A DNA stretch of 64,000 nt from Nitratifractor sp. (GCA_015488535.1 WFNP01000074.1:1-64000), one strand, 5' to 3'; positions 10,363-21,372 are shown, counted from the first letter of the stretch. Notes: generated by a model from the sequence alone, not told the origin. Made by a program: numbers and translations.

Positions 10363-10444
10363 TTTTTCCTCCGTTTTAAGTTGGATTTAAATGATTATAA
10401 ATAATCATTTATATTTAAATTATATCAAAATATGCTCATATTAT

Positions 10445-11149
10445 CTATCTGTATATTCCATTTTTCTCTTCTTTGTCTATTACCTTTTGCATCTCTTCTT
10501 TTACTCTGTCATACCACTGTTTATCACTCTCATCTATATCAAAAGCCGGAAGATAAATTACTTTGACTACTCCAGAGTGTCCTGTGCGGTTATGCTCATT
10601 CAATACATATTTACTACCTACTATTACAACCGGTTGGACTCTGAGTTTGAGTTTTTGGGCTACAAATTTGGCACCTGGTTTAAATGGCAAGAGTTTTTGT
10701 CCTTTTGCTCTTGTGCCTTCTGGAAAAATTGCTACAGCTCTGTTTTTTTCAATGATTGATTTTTTGACATCTTTAAAGAGTTTTACAAGTCCGGCTTTGT
10801 TCTCTCTATCTACTGATATCATATCTCCTTGCTTGAGAAGTCTTCCAAACCATGGTGCTTCAAACAACTCTTTTTTTGCCACCCAGCTCATATGGGTATT
10901 TTCTATCGCTTCAAGTGTGATAATATCGATAATACCTTGATGATTCATCAAAAAGAGATTAGCCTTAGAGTCTCTGTGTCCAACTTTTTCAATTTTGGCA
11001 CCCATCAACAAAAGAATTACCCTGTTTAATTTGTGCATAATTACACCTTTGTATCTAGGGAATAGATATATCAAAGGTATCATCAATCCGGCAACTATCA
11101 CAGATATTACAAAAGCCCCCCAATAAAATCTAATTTTCGCAAACATCAC
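10445..11149 (-). CDS. plsC: 1-acyl-sn-glycerol-3-phosphate acyltransferase
   Basis: MNHQGIIDI (NHx4D-like), FPEGTRAKG motifs. Confidence 0.9.
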   Translation of the reverse strand: MMFAKIRFYWGAFVISVIVAGLMIPLIYLFPRYKGVIMHKLNRVILLLMGAKIEKVGHRDSKANLFLMNHQGIIDIITLEAIENTHMSWVAKKELFEAPWFGRLLKQGDMISVDRENKAGLVKLFKDVKKSIIEKNRAVAIFPEGTRAKGQKLLPFKPGAKFVAQKLKLRVQPVVIVGSKYVLNEHNRTGHSGVVKVIYLPAFDIDESDKQWYDRVKEEMQKVIDKEEKNGIYR

Positions 11150-12182
11150 TATCCTTTATCCACCCTATCAAACCGGGTCTGTATTCAATTTTGTAATAAT
11201 CTCCATATCTGTATAGAATAGGAAACTCTTTTCTGTCACTGATAACAGTGCCGACTGTACTTTGAGGTATAGGCAGTATATATAGTTTGGCACCTTCGCT
11301 TACACATACTTTTTCATGAGGCATAAAAAATTTAATCAATGCATATATGGTAACAGCAAAGATTATCAGATAAAATATATCTCTTTTGACTATCAGCATA
11401 ATAAAGAAAAAAACAGCCAACAGTATCAAAAGATATTTTTTAAGCTTTGTAAAACCACTGTCTTTGGGATTGAGATCAACCTCCTGTGCTGCTGTAGTTT
11501 TCATTTTATATGAGGTAGATATATCAATACTCTCCAACTCCCCTCGAATACTGTTAAAATAACTAAACTTTATTTTTTCTGTTTTTGCCGGAATTACAAA
11601 ATAATATTCAGATACACTCTCTGAAAAATTTCTCTCAATCTTTTCCAATCCCTGCTCTGAAATACCGGGAATATGCATATCTTCAAGATTGGCTTCATGA
11701 GCTTCTATTATGATATATACAAGGTTGTTATTCTCATCAAAGTTGGATACCTGTGAAGTTCTTATTTTGAAATCAGAAGCTATCACACCACACCACTTTT
11801 TTTCAGGAGGGAAATCAAGTTGGGCTACAGGAATATAGACTCCTTTTATCATACCCTTTCTCTCTCCGTCATCTATATACAGATTTGGCAGTGTAAAATC
11901 TTCTTTACCTGCTTTGAAATAAAATGTATAAAAAAGACTACTGCCACCATCATTTTTTTGAATCAATGGTTTGTCAAAAAGGGGTCTTATATCAGAGCGT
12001 GGGTCATAAAATATCTTGATATGCTGTTTTTTATTGACATGTGTAGCCAAAAGAGTAACAGGAAATACCTGATTTGCATATACCTGTCTGGGTATATAAC
12101 TGTAATGGTATCTCGCTGCTGATAACATTGATGACAACAGTATTATCATCAATACCAAAAGGGCGGGAAATCCCCGTCGCAT
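11130..12182 (-). CDS. Membrane protein with BatD-like extracytoplasmic region and C-terminal SH3-like domain
   Basis: Signal/TM at N-term (MRRGFPALLVLMIILLSSMLSA), YANQVFPVTL, TM pair, then SH3b-like GAKLYILPIPQSTVGTVI...GDYYKIEYRPGLIGWIKDSDV. Start Met at 12182 abuts purQ. Confidence 0.65.
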   Translation of the reverse strand: MRRGFPALLVLMIILLSSMLSAARYHYSYIPRQVYANQVFPVTLLATHVNKKQHIKIFYDPRSDIRPLFDKPLIQKNDGGSSLFYTFYFKAGKEDFTLPNLYIDDGERKGMIKGVYIPVAQLDFPPEKKWCGVIASDFKIRTSQVSNFDENNNLVYIIIEAHEANLEDMHIPGISEQGLEKIERNFSESVSEYYFVIPAKTEKIKFSYFNSIRGELESIDISTSYKMKTTAAQEVDLNPKDSGFTKLKKYLLILLAVFFFIMLIVKRDIFYLIIFAVTIYALIKFFMPHEKVCVSEGAKLYILPIPQSTVGTVISDRKEFPILYRYGDYYKIEYRPGLIGWIKDSDVCEN

Positions 12183-12862
12183 CAGATACCAAATCCTTCC
12201 AGCATCCTGATACCATCTTTGGAGCCTAATATGCTCTCCATGGCTCTTTCTGGATGAGGCATCAAACCAAAGACATTCTTGTCTTTGTTGCATACACCCG
12301 CAATCTGCTCAACTGAGCCATTTACCACCATTGGGTTACCCTCGCTATCGCAATACTTTAAAAGCACCTGTGCATTGTCATACATATCGCTCAGTGTCTC
12401 ATCATCTACAAAGTAGTTACCGTCATGGTGAGCTATAGGGATATATAGCACTTCACCCTCTTTGCACTTTTTCAAAAAATCATTATTGCTATTTACAACT
12501 TTGAGATGCTGATGTCTTGATATGAAATGCAAATTATCATTTCTTTTCAAAGCTCCGGGTAAAAGACCTGCTTCTGTGAGTATCTGAAATCCGTTACAGA
12601 TTCCAAGCACTCTACCGCCGTCATTGGCATATGCAATAACACTCTTCATAACCGGAGAAAATTTTGCAATAGAACCACATCTCAGATAGTCACCGTAACT
12701 GAAACCTCCTGGCACTACCACCAAATCTGTATCTGCTGGAATACTCTCCTCTTTGTGCCAAATCACATTGGTATTGTGTCCCAACCTCTTGAATGCATAT
12801 ACTGTATCATATTCACAATTTGTCCCCGGAAACTGGAGAATGGATACATTTAGGCTCTTCAT
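12182..12862 (-). CDS. purQ: Phosphoribosylformylglycinamidine synthase, glutaminase subunit
   Basis: QFPGTNCEYDT, GGFSYGDYLRCGSIA, GICNGFQILTEAGLLPG, GLMPHPERA. Confidence 0.96.
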   Translation of the reverse strand: MKSLNVSILQFPGTNCEYDTVYAFKRLGHNTNVIWHKEESIPADTDLVVVPGGFSYGDYLRCGSIAKFSPVMKSVIAYANDGGRVLGICNGFQILTEAGLLPGALKRNDNLHFISRHQHLKVVNSNNDFLKKCKEGEVLYIPIAHHDGNYFVDDETLSDMYDNAQVLLKYCDSEGNPMVVNGSVEQIAGVCNKDKNVFGLMPHPERAMESILGSKDGIRMLEGFGI

Positions 12863-13101
12863 TCTACTATCTCTATATCATAATCTTCTATTACAGTATT
12901 TGCCAGAAGTGTTTCACTCATCTGCTTCACCTCTTTTTCTATCTCTTCTTTGTTTTTGGCATCCAAATCCAATACAATCTGTTTGCCTACTCTGACATCT
13001 TTTACACTGTCAAATCCTAAAGAGTCCAATGCATGATGAACTGCTTTGCCCTGAGGGTCCAAAACACCCTCTTTGAGATATATGTTTACTATAGCTTTCA
13101 T
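12859..13101 (-). CDS. purS: Phosphoribosylformylglycinamidine synthase subunit PurS
   Basis: YLKEGVLDPQGKAVHHALDSLGFDSVKDVRVGK; between purQ and purC. Confidence 0.95.
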   Translation of the reverse strand: MKAIVNIYLKEGVLDPQGKAVHHALDSLGFDSVKDVRVGKQIVLDLDAKNKEEIEKEVKQMSETLLANTVIEDYDIEIVE

Positions 13102-13827
13102 TTAATTTGTTTCCTTCCTGTTTTCAATTCTGTTAAATACCTCTTGATATGCCTCTACCACACTGCCAAGCCCCTGTCTGAATCTGTCTTTGTCCATCTT
13201 CTCGTTGGTTTTGGCATCCCAAAGTCTAAAATTATCCGGCGACAACTCATCAATTAATATGATATTTCCATATCTGTCTCTGCCAAACTCAAGCTTGAAA
13301 TCTACCAATTTCAATCCAAGCTCTGCATAAAATTGATTTAAAAATTTGTTTATTTTTCTAGCCATGTAACGAATATAATCCAACTCCGACTCATCTTCTA
13401 CAAGATTAAGTATCAAGCAGTGCTGGTCATTGAGTTTAGGGTCTCCAAGCTCATCATTTTTGTAATCAAACTCTACTAGAGTAAAAGGTAAAACTTTGCC
13501 ATCTTCAATTCCAAGATTTCTGCTTAGACTTCCTGTAGCAATATTTCTGACAATAACTTCTATCAATATAACATCTGCTCTTTTGTGAAGCATATGATTA
13601 TCATCAATCATTTTGACATAGTGGGTAGGAATACCTCTACTTTCCAAATACTCAAACAGCTTTGCTGATATCATATTGTTTAATGCACCCTTACCCTCTT
13701 CGCTCGATTTTTTTTCTCCGTTGAATGCAGTAAGAGAGTCTTTAAATTCAGATATCAACAGATTTGGATCATCAGTTGTCCATATCTTTTTAGCTTTTCC
13801 TTCATATAACAATTCTCTTTTTTCCAT
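13102..13827 (-). CDS. purC: SAICAR synthase
   Basis: [51 protein letters not shown]. Confidence 0.96.
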   Translation of the reverse strand: MEKRELLYEGKAKKIWTTDDPNLLISEFKDSLTAFNGEKKSSEEGKGALNNMISAKLFEYLESRGIPTHYVKMIDDNHMLHKRADVILIEVIVRNIATGSLSRNLGIEDGKVLPFTLVEFDYKNDELGDPKLNDQHCLILNLVEDESELDYIRYMARKINKFLNQFYAELGLKLVDFKLEFGRDRYGNIILIDELSPDNFRLWDAKTNEKMDKDRFRQGLGSVVEAYQEVFNRIENRKETN

Positions 13828-15218
13828 TATTTTACGCCTTTTACCTTATTTTCGATAATCAATGTTTTTAGTATATCAAGTGCTGATTTTAACTGTATAT
13901 CACCCATTATCTGCTTTTTGGTAATAATTTTCTTTGTATTATTACTGTCACTGATATTGCTCTCATTACTATCAGATACTTTGGTAGTATTATTGTCTTT
14001 TTTAGATGATGAATCTATCTTTTTCAATTCAGCTTTTAAATGCTCTTTTAAATCTCTCTCTTTGATGGATATAGTGTCTTTGTTTGCAGTAGGCACTTTG
14101 CCAGGGTGGACAATGATATCTGGCACTACACCTTTATTTTGTATAGTTCTGCCACTTGGCAGATAGTATCTTGCTACAGTCAATTTTAGAGCCTCTTTGT
14201 CATTTTTGCCTATAGGAACCACAACCTGAACACTACCTTTGCCAAAAGTCTTCTCTCCTACGATTATCGCTCTTCTGTCATCTTGCATAGCTCCACTTAC
14301 AATTTCACTGGCACTTGCACTGCCTCCATTTACAAGTATCACTATAGGAGTCTTGATATCAGTGCCTTTTTTATGAGCCTTGTACTCTACATTCTCTTCA
14401 GGATTTCTACCCTTTTGACTGACAAGTACTCCCTTGTCTATAAACATATCAAGTAATCCTACCGCTTCATCAAGTAATCCGCCTGGATTGTTTCTGAGGT
14501 CTATCAGATAACCTTTTACATTAGGATATTTGGCAATAGCTTTTTTTACCTCATCTACTACATGAGAATCAAAAGATGTAATATGAAGATATAATATTTT
14601 ATCTTTGTTATCAAGTGTGACAATTTTAGGTTTTACAGACTCTATTTTGATAATATCTCTGATAATCTTCACTCTTATAGGCTTGTTTTCACCTTTTCTT
14701 ATCAAAGTAAGCTCAATAGGAGTTTTAGGCTTTCCTCTCATTAGAGAGACAGCTTCATCTATTGTCATACCAAGTGTAGCTTTGTCATTTATTTTAAGTA
14801 TTATATCTCCTGCTTTTACACCTGCTCTATATGCAGGAGTATCATCAATTGGAGCTACTACTGTCAAAGCACCATTTTTCATACTTACAACAATGCCAAG
14901 CCCACCAAATTCACCTTTGGTCTGAATAGTGAGGTCTTTATACTCTTTTGAATCCATAAAAGCTGAATGAGCATCGAGATTACTCATCAATCCTTTGAGT
15001 GCTTTGTTTATCAAAGTAGTAGTATTTACTTCATCTACATATTGATTCTCTATCAAATTCAGAATTTGAGTAAACTTTATATAAGCTTCCAATTTACTCT
15101 CTTGGGATACAGCTACATTCTCTTTTGCATTCAACAGAGGTGTATCGCTCAGCACCATACCCGCTATGGTCAATGCAAAACCGGTCAATATGATTTTTTT
15201 ACTTTTTTTAAATATCAA
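13827..15218 (-). CDS. ctpA: S41 family C-terminal processing peptidase with PDZ domain
   Basis: PDZ ([37 protein letters not shown]), catalytic [32 protein letters not shown] start at 15218 has a good upstream RBS (GGGAAGAGAGA); ORF track extends to 15263. Confidence 0.92.
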   Translation of the reverse strand: MIFKKSKKIILTGFALTIAGMVLSDTPLLNAKENVAVSQESKLEAYIKFTQILNLIENQYVDEVNTTTLINKALKGLMSNLDAHSAFMDSKEYKDLTIQTKGEFGGLGIVVSMKNGALTVVAPIDDTPAYRAGVKAGDIILKINDKATLGMTIDEAVSLMRGKPKTPIELTLIRKGENKPIRVKIIRDIIKIESVKPKIVTLDNKDKILYLHITSFDSHVVDEVKKAIAKYPNVKGYLIDLRNNPGGLLDEAVGLLDMFIDKGVLVSQKGRNPEENVEYKAHKKGTDIKTPIVILVNGGSASASEIVSGAMQDDRRAIIVGEKTFGKGSVQVVVPIGKNDKEALKLTVARYYLPSGRTIQNKGVVPDIIVHPGKVPTANKDTISIKERDLKEHLKAELKKIDSSSKKDNNTTKVSDSNESNISDSNNTKKIITKKQIMGDIQLKSALDILKTLIIENKVKGVK

Positions 15219-15364
15219 TCTCTCTTCCCTTTTTTGGTATATATAATAGTATATCCTTATCATCTAAGGCTATTATTTTATTTGATTATCTCTTAAAGGT
15301 GAATTATCTCTAAAAAACTATAATGGAAAAGTAATAAATTGAAGTAAATATTCTTTGAAGAATA

Positions 15365-15380
15365 CGGGATAAAAATCCCG
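15365..15380. terminator. Hairpin CGGGAT-AAAA-ATCCCG downstream of clpB
   Basis: 6-bp perfect stem 18 bp past the clpB stop. Confidence 0.55.
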
Positions 15381-15397
15381 CATATTAATTTGTGAAG

Positions 15398-17974
15398 TTA
15401 TTGAACTCTGGCTACTATCTCTTCACCATTGGCATCAAATACTACTTTATCGCCTTCATTTACTCTGCCCTCTAAAATCATCTCAGCCAATTTATCTTCT
15501 ACTATCTCAGCCAAGGCTCTTTTTAGAGGTCTGGCTCCATATACTGGGTCAAATCCGGCTTTGGCTATAAGCTGTTTTGCACTATCAGTTAGTGAAATTT
15601 CAATATCTCTTTCTTTAAGCTTCTGCTCAATGCCTCTAAACAGGACATCTACAATCTTAACTATCTGCTCAGCTCCAAGCGGATTGAATATTATCAAATC
15701 ATCCAATCTATTGATAAACTCTGGTCTAAAATAGTGTTTAAGCTCATCACGAACCGCTTTTTCTCTATCTTGTGGGTCTTTAAACTCCATAATCTTATCT
15801 GATGCGATATTAGATGTCAGAATAATTATAGTATTTTTAAAATCTACTGTAACCCCTTTATTATCTGTAAGTCTTCCATCATCTAATACCTGCAACAAGA
15901 TATTAAATACATCCGGATGAGCCTTTTCTACCTCATCAAACAATACTACACTGTATGGCTTTCTTCTAACAGCCTCTGTTAGCTGACCACCCTCTTCATA
16001 TCCTACATACCCCGGAGCTGCTCCTACAAGTCTGCTGACTGAGTGTTTTTCCATATATTCAGTCATATCTATTCTAATCAATGCTCTTTCACTATCAAAC
16101 AAGAACTTAGCCAAAGCTTTTGCTGTTTGAGTTTTACCAACTCCGGTTGGTCCAAGGAAGAGAAAGCTTCCTATTGGTCTATTTAAATCACTAAGACCTG
16201 CTTTATTTCTCTTAATTGCTCTTGCTACTGCTTTGAGTGCTTCATCTTGACCAACTACCTCTTCTCTTAAATGCTCTTCGATATGAAGCACCTTTTCTCT
16301 ATCGCTTTGGAGCATCTTATTTACCGGAATGCCTGTCCATTTACTTACAATTGAAGCAATCATCTCTTCATCAACTGCATTTTTAAGCAGTGTGCCTTGC
16401 TCTTGCATAGCATTCCACTTATTATTCAACTCCTCAAGCTGCTTTTCAAGAGCTGGAATTTCACCATACTCAATCTCTGCTGCTTTATTAAAGTCGGCAT
16501 TTCTCTTGGCAAGTTCAGCCTCTCTTCTTTTCTCTTCAATTTTTGCTTTAATATCAGCGATTGAATTAAATATCTCTTTTTCTGTCTCAAATTGGCTCTC
16601 AAGCTGTCTCTTTTTCTCTTCAAGGTCAGCTAACTCTTTTTCTATCTCTTTAATTCTCTCTTCATTTTTGGCTGTTAGCTCCATATTCAAAGCTTCAATT
16701 TCAACTTGGAGTCTTTGAATATCTCTTTTTACCTTCGCAAGTTCAAAAGGCTCACTCTCAATCTGCATTTTAAGCTCAGCTGCTGCTTCGTCAATTAGGT
16801 CAATGGCTTTATCTGGTAAAAATCTATCTGTAATATACCTATCAGATAGTTTTGCAGCCGCAACCAATGCACTATCTAAAATCTGAACATTATGGTGTGT
16901 CTCAAGTCTCTCTCTAATTCCTCTTAGTATCTGCAATGCTTCATCCAAACTTGGCTCATCTACTTTTACCGGCTGGAATCTTCTTTGCATTGCTGCATCT
17001 TTTTCAAAATACTTTCTATACTCTTTTAGAGTTGTTGCACCAATAGTATGAAGCTCACCTCTAGCTAACATTGGCTTTAAAATATTTGCTGCATCCATAC
17101 TACCTTCACTTGCACCTGCTCCAATGATAGTATGAATCTCATCTATAAAGAGGATTATATTTCCATCTTGTTTTACCTCTTCAATTACAGCTTTTAATCT
17201 ATCTTCAAACTCTCCTCTATATTTGGCTCCAGCAATTAGTGAGCTCATCTCAAGCTGAATAAGCTTTTTATTTTGCAAACTTACAGGCACCTCTTTATTT
17301 ACTATTCTTTGAGCTAAGCCTTCTACAATTGCTGTTTTACCAACTCCTGGCTCACCCAATAAAATAGGGTTGTTTTTAGTCTTTCTAATTAGTATCTGCA
17401 TAGTTCTTTGAATCTCTTCATCTCTTCCAATTACAGGGTCAAGCTCACCATTTCTTGCCTTTTGAGTCAAATCTACCCCATACTTTTCAAGAGATTCAAG
17501 CTTCTCATCATCTGTTTGGCTCTCTATGCTTCTGCCACCTCTCATAGCCTCAAGGTTTTTCTTCATCTCAATTAAATCTACATATTGACCGATTGTATCT
17601 TTGATAAATGGCTCATTCATATTGGCAATTAACCAAGTATCAACAGATAGATACTTATCTCCATTTGCTGCCATTACCCCTTCGGCATTTTGCAAAGAGC
17701 GAACTGCATTTGCTCCAATTTTAATTGTCTCTTTTGTTACACTACTTGCACTAGGAAGCTTTTTGGCTCTACTTGTAACATCAAGTTCAATGGCACTCTT
17801 ATCAACTCCCATTTTATTTAAGACTTGATTTAATACTGAGCCACTGTTTGTAAGCAATGCCCATACAATATGCAATGGATCAACTTCCGGATTTTTATTA
17901 TGCAGTGCCAGTGATACAGCTGACTCTAAAGTCTCTGTCATTTGATGTGTTAATTTTTCTAAAATATTACTCAT
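15398..17974 (-). CDS. clpB: ATP-dependent chaperone ClpB
   Basis: Two AAA modules ([32 protein letters not shown]), Clp N-domain and coiled-coil middle domain. Confidence 0.97.
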   Translation of the reverse strand: MSNILEKLTHQMTETLESAVSLALHNKNPEVDPLHIVWALLTNSGSVLNQVLNKMGVDKSAIELDVTSRAKKLPSASSVTKETIKIGANAVRSLQNAEGVMAANGDKYLSVDTWLIANMNEPFIKDTIGQYVDLIEMKKNLEAMRGGRSIESQTDDEKLESLEKYGVDLTQKARNGELDPVIGRDEEIQRTMQILIRKTKNNPILLGEPGVGKTAIVEGLAQRIVNKEVPVSLQNKKLIQLEMSSLIAGAKYRGEFEDRLKAVIEEVKQDGNIILFIDEIHTIIGAGASEGSMDAANILKPMLARGELHTIGATTLKEYRKYFEKDAAMQRRFQPVKVDEPSLDEALQILRGIRERLETHHNVQILDSALVAAAKLSDRYITDRFLPDKAIDLIDEAAAELKMQIESEPFELAKVKRDIQRLQVEIEALNMELTAKNEERIKEIEKELADLEEKKRQLESQFETEKEIFNSIADIKAKIEEKRREAELAKRNADFNKAAEIEYGEIPALEKQLEELNNKWNAMQEQGTLLKNAVDEEMIASIVSKWTGIPVNKMLQSDREKVLHIEEHLREEVVGQDEALKAVARAIKRNKAGLSDLNRPIGSFLFLGPTGVGKTQTAKALAKFLFDSERALIRIDMTEYMEKHSVSRLVGAAPGYVGYEEGGQLTEAVRRKPYSVVLFDEVEKAHPDVFNILLQVLDDGRLTDNKGVTVDFKNTIIILTSNIASDKIMEFKDPQDREKAVRDELKHYFRPEFINRLDDLIIFNPLGAEQIVKIVDVLFRGIEQKLKERDIEISLTDSAKQLIAKAGFDPVYGARPLKRALAEIVEDKLAEMILEGRVNEGDKVVFDANGEEIVARVQ

Positions 17975-18193
17975 TATATCCTCCTCGTTTTGCTCAAATT
18001 TTCTAAGCTGTTTAAAATACTGTTGTAACTATACCTAAAAAAAAATATAAGTAAATGCTACTTATATAGCATCTTTATAATAAAAGTAAAAATATTTTAG
18101 TGAAGATTTGATAAGAGTATATCGGCAAAATAAGACTACTGCCGATATAGAGTGAAAATATATCCCGATAAAATATCGGGATATAAGAGTATA

Positions 18194-20275
18194 TTAATTA
18201 GAGCTACTGCTACTTAGAGATTTTTTCTTGATACATCTTACTGAGTAACCATTTACTCTATATTGAGAATCATAACTCAAATTATCATTATTATCATAAT
18301 ACAATGCCCATGAACCAACCAGATTCTGACTGTCATTTGAGATACTGCTACTCCACAAGAAAGTTGCAGTTCCATTTTCCAATACTGCATCCCCCTGTCT
18401 ATATCCAGCAAGAGGAAGTATAAGTTTCTCTCTTATATCATCTTTGCTTAATTTCTGCAGTTCACCTATGGTAGGAACATACCAACCTCTTGGACATACG
18501 CTGTTTAGATTTGTATATGTCTTTTTACCTTGCCAGAAATCTGCTCTATCCTGAACATATGCTCCATTTCCATTACTATCAGTTAACCAATCATGGTCTC
18601 CTGTAGATGAAGTAATAAACTCTTCAGATGCAAATGGCCAAGTATGAGCTGTCTCATTTGTAGTAGAACTCTCTTGTTTCTCATGACCATCTCTGCTTCT
18701 ACCCCACTCATATCTGTCACCATAACAATCCGGGTCAGATATACTCGCACAGGCTCTGTCAGAACCAAGATTTCTATCCAACCATACTCTGCCGTCGCTT
18801 GCATCTACTTCACAATACTTTTGATTGACAAACACAAAGCATCTCTTCGTCGGATCATAAGGATCACTCAAATAGTGGTCATCTCCCATAGATACATTAT
18901 CCTCTGTTCCATTTAAGTATGTATCTTTGTCGCAATCAGCTGCTTGCCAAATTGGATTCTTATAATCATACTCTCTATATCCAGCTTGTTGTTCAGGCAG
19001 ACATGGCTCGAGTCCTGTAAATTTATTATCTACAAAATCATCACCATCTTTTACCCCATCACCATCAGTATCTGGCTTGAGTGGATCAGATTTGTCTTTC
19101 ACTTCATCACCATCTTTTAATCCATCATCATCTGTATCAGGATTTTTAGGATCAGTTTTATATTTATTTACCTCATCACCATCTTTTAGACCATCTTTGT
19201 CTGTATCATTATCAAGTGGATCAGTCTCATATTTATTTACTTCATCGCCATCATTCAATCCGTCTCTGTCAGTATCGGCTTTTTCAGGGTCAGTTTTATA
19301 ATCTAAAACTTCCTCTCCATCACTAAGCCCATCATCATCACAATCAGCATTTGTAGGACATGGATCATCTTTATTTATCAATTCATCATTATCCTGGTCA
19401 CATGTTGGTGCATTCTTGTTTGGAATACATGGATCATTATAATCTGGGTCCTGTCCGTCTACAACTTCATCTTTGTCATGGTCAGGGTCTGTAGGATACT
19501 CATCATCTTTATTTATCAATCCATCATTATCCTGGTCACATGTTGGTGCATTCTTGTTTGGAATACATGGATCTTTTGGTGCAGGATCATCACCATCTTT
19601 TACACCATCTTTATCACAGTCTGGATCTTTTGGACATGGATCTTCAGAGTTTGGTAATCCGTCTTTATCCTGATCACATGTAGGTGAATCTATATTTGGA
19701 ATACATGGGTCATTTGGTGCAGGATCGTCAGCATCTATCACACCATCACCATCTTTATCCTTATCAGGATTACCAGGATTTGGATCATCCTCATTTGGAA
19801 TACCATCTCCATCTTTGTCACAGGTAGGTGCATTTACATCAGGTACACATGGATCTTTTGGTGCAGGATCATCACCATCTAAATAACCGTCACCATCACA
19901 ATCAGCATTTGTAGGACATGGATCATCTTTATTTATAATACCATCTCCATCTTGATCACATGTAGGGGCTGTTTTGTTAGGAATACACGGATCATTTGGT
20001 GCAGGATCATTTGCATCTGCTACACCATCTCCATCATCATCAGCATCATCCTGGTTTGGAATACCATCTCCGTCCTGATCACAGGTAGGGGCGTTAATGT
20101 CAGGAATACAAGGATCATTTGGTGCCGTATCATTAGCATCAGCTATACCATCTCCATCAGAATCTTTTATTCCACTGCCAGGTTTGTCATTACTGGCAGG
20201 TCTGTCACCACAACCACTTAAAAGTAACATACCCGCAAGCATACCGCTTAATACTATTTTAAATTTGTAATTCAT
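18194..20275 (-). CDS. Lipoprotein with thrombospondin type-3-like Ca-binding repeats and C-terminal FISUMP/DUF1566-like domain
   Basis: Lipobox (MLLLSGCG), many DxDxDG repeats with DPCIPNxxAPTCDQD spacers, C-term VWLDRNLGS...CPRGWYVPTIGEL...YSVRCIKK. Confidence 0.85.
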   Translation of the reverse strand: MNYKFKIVLSGMLAGMLLLSGCGDRPASNDKPGSGIKDSDGDGIADANDTAPNDPCIPDINAPTCDQDGDGIPNQDDADDDGDGVADANDPAPNDPCIPNKTAPTCDQDGDGIINKDDPCPTNADCDGDGYLDGDDPAPKDPCVPDVNAPTCDKDGDGIPNEDDPNPGNPDKDKDGDGVIDADDPAPNDPCIPNIDSPTCDQDKDGLPNSEDPCPKDPDCDKDGVKDGDDPAPKDPCIPNKNAPTCDQDNDGLINKDDEYPTDPDHDKDEVVDGQDPDYNDPCIPNKNAPTCDQDNDELINKDDPCPTNADCDDDGLSDGEEVLDYKTDPEKADTDRDGLNDGDEVNKYETDPLDNDTDKDGLKDGDEVNKYKTDPKNPDTDDDGLKDGDEVKDKSDPLKPDTDGDGVKDGDDFVDNKFTGLEPCLPEQQAGYREYDYKNPIWQAADCDKDTYLNGTEDNVSMGDDHYLSDPYDPTKRCFVFVNQKYCEVDASDGRVWLDRNLGSDRACASISDPDCYGDRYEWGRSRDGHEKQESSTTNETAHTWPFASEEFITSSTGDHDWLTDSNGNGAYVQDRADFWQGKKTYTNLNSVCPRGWYVPTIGELQKLSKDDIREKLILPLAGYRQGDAVLENGTATFLWSSSISNDSQNLVGSWALYYDNNDNLSYDSQYRVNGYSVRCIKKKSLSSSSSN
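19366..19435. repeat. 70-bp direct repeat, copy 1, inside TSP3 repeat lipoprotein gene
   Basis: CATCTTTATTTATCAATTCATC...TGGAATACATGGATC; differs from 19504-19573 at one base. Confidence 0.9.
19504..19573. repeat. 70-bp direct repeat, copy 2, inside TSP3 repeat lipoprotein gene
   Basis: Offset 138 bp (46 codons) from copy 1, same reading frame. Confidence 0.9.
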
Positions 20276-20287
20276 TACTTTCTCCTC

Positions 20288-21280
20288 TTAGTTGTTATGA
20301 TTTTGATCATCATAAGTCAATTTAGCTTCTATTCTTCTGTTTAGAGCTCTACCTTCGGCAGTAGCATTACTGGCTACCGGCTCATCTTCTCCTCTGCCTT
20401 CTGCTGTCAATCTGGCAGGACTTACACCAAACTCAACCAACTTTTGCAATACACTGTTTGCTCTCTTTTCAGATAACCACTGATTATAAGCTCTGCTTCC
20501 TATACTGTCTGTATGCCCTACAATCTTGACATGTGTGCCTGGATGAGATTTGAGATAATCTGCAAATCTTACTACCTTTGGCATAGATTCAGGTTTGATA
20601 TTCCATTTGTTGAAATCAAAATGCAATCTCAATGTAGCTTTGACAGGACAACCATACTGATCAACGCTAAAGTAACATGGAGTACCTGGACACTGATCTA
20701 CAGAATCCAATACACCGTCTCTGTCTTCATCCGGTCCATCAATTTTTTTGGGACACTCATCTCCATCCAATGATAAAGGCACAGATACACCTGCTGTAAG
20801 AGAGTATTCATTATTTTGACCCTCTGCACCCAAAATCTGAAGTGCTTTACCCTCGACATTAACTTTTCCTATATTTTTAGTCTTGTAGCTGACACCAAGA
20901 CCTCCATGAGCAAAAGCATTACTGTCAAATACATCTTTGATCTCTCCGTCAACCTTCTCATACCCTACACCAAATACAGCATATGGCTGAAATTTACCCT
21001 CCTTAGAATCAGTAAATTCATATACACCATTTATAGAGCCTTTATACAGAGCTTTTACATTCTTATAGTCAGATATATTTACATAATCAAAATCAACTCT
21101 GGGCTTGATACCATTAAATCCCTCATTTCTTTTGTAATTTACACCTACTGTATAATTATTCATATTGGCACTGTGGATTGATGTACCACCCATATTGATA
21201 CCGATTTCATCATCTTCGGCATATACTGCACCACCTGCAAGTAAAATACCGGCAGTTACTGCTCCTACCACTCTCTTCAT
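20288..21280 (-). CDS. OmpA family outer-membrane protein (beta-barrel, TSP3-like linker, OmpA C-terminal domain)
   Basis: Signal peptide, barrel-like N-term, DEDRDGVLDSVDQCPGTP linker, OmpA motif VKIVGHTDSIGSRAYNQWLSEKRANSV. Confidence 0.92.
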   Translation of the reverse strand: MKRVVGAVTAGILLAGGAVYAEDDEIGINMGGTSIHSANMNNYTVGVNYKRNEGFNGIKPRVDFDYVNISDYKNVKALYKGSINGVYEFTDSKEGKFQPYAVFGVGYEKVDGEIKDVFDSNAFAHGGLGVSYKTKNIGKVNVEGKALQILGAEGQNNEYSLTAGVSVPLSLDGDECPKKIDGPDEDRDGVLDSVDQCPGTPCYFSVDQYGCPVKATLRLHFDFNKWNIKPESMPKVVRFADYLKSHPGTHVKIVGHTDSIGSRAYNQWLSEKRANSVLQKLVEFGVSPARLTAEGRGEDEPVASNATAEGRALNRRIEAKLTYDDQNHNN

Positions 21281-21337
21281 AAACTATCCCCTTTCTGACA
21301 CCTTGTAGAGATATCATATTAGACTTTGGCATATTTT

Positions 21338-21372
21338 AGACTAATTAATATTAAAAAGATATTAATTAATCT
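21338..21372. repeat. AT-rich inverted repeat upstream of the OmpA-family gene
   Basis: AGACTAATTAATAT / ATATTAATTAATCT arms, 13 of 14 matching, 7-nt loop. Confidence 0.7.

Noticed and set aside
19077-19673. Ser/Pro/Phe repeat ORFs opposite the TSP3 lipoprotein
   Set aside because: Antisense of Asp-rich repeats; no start context or domain.
18194-20275. CRISPR-like array from repeating ~65-140 bp units
   Set aside because: Repeats are coding, degenerate and in-frame; no repeat-spacer architecture and no cas genes.
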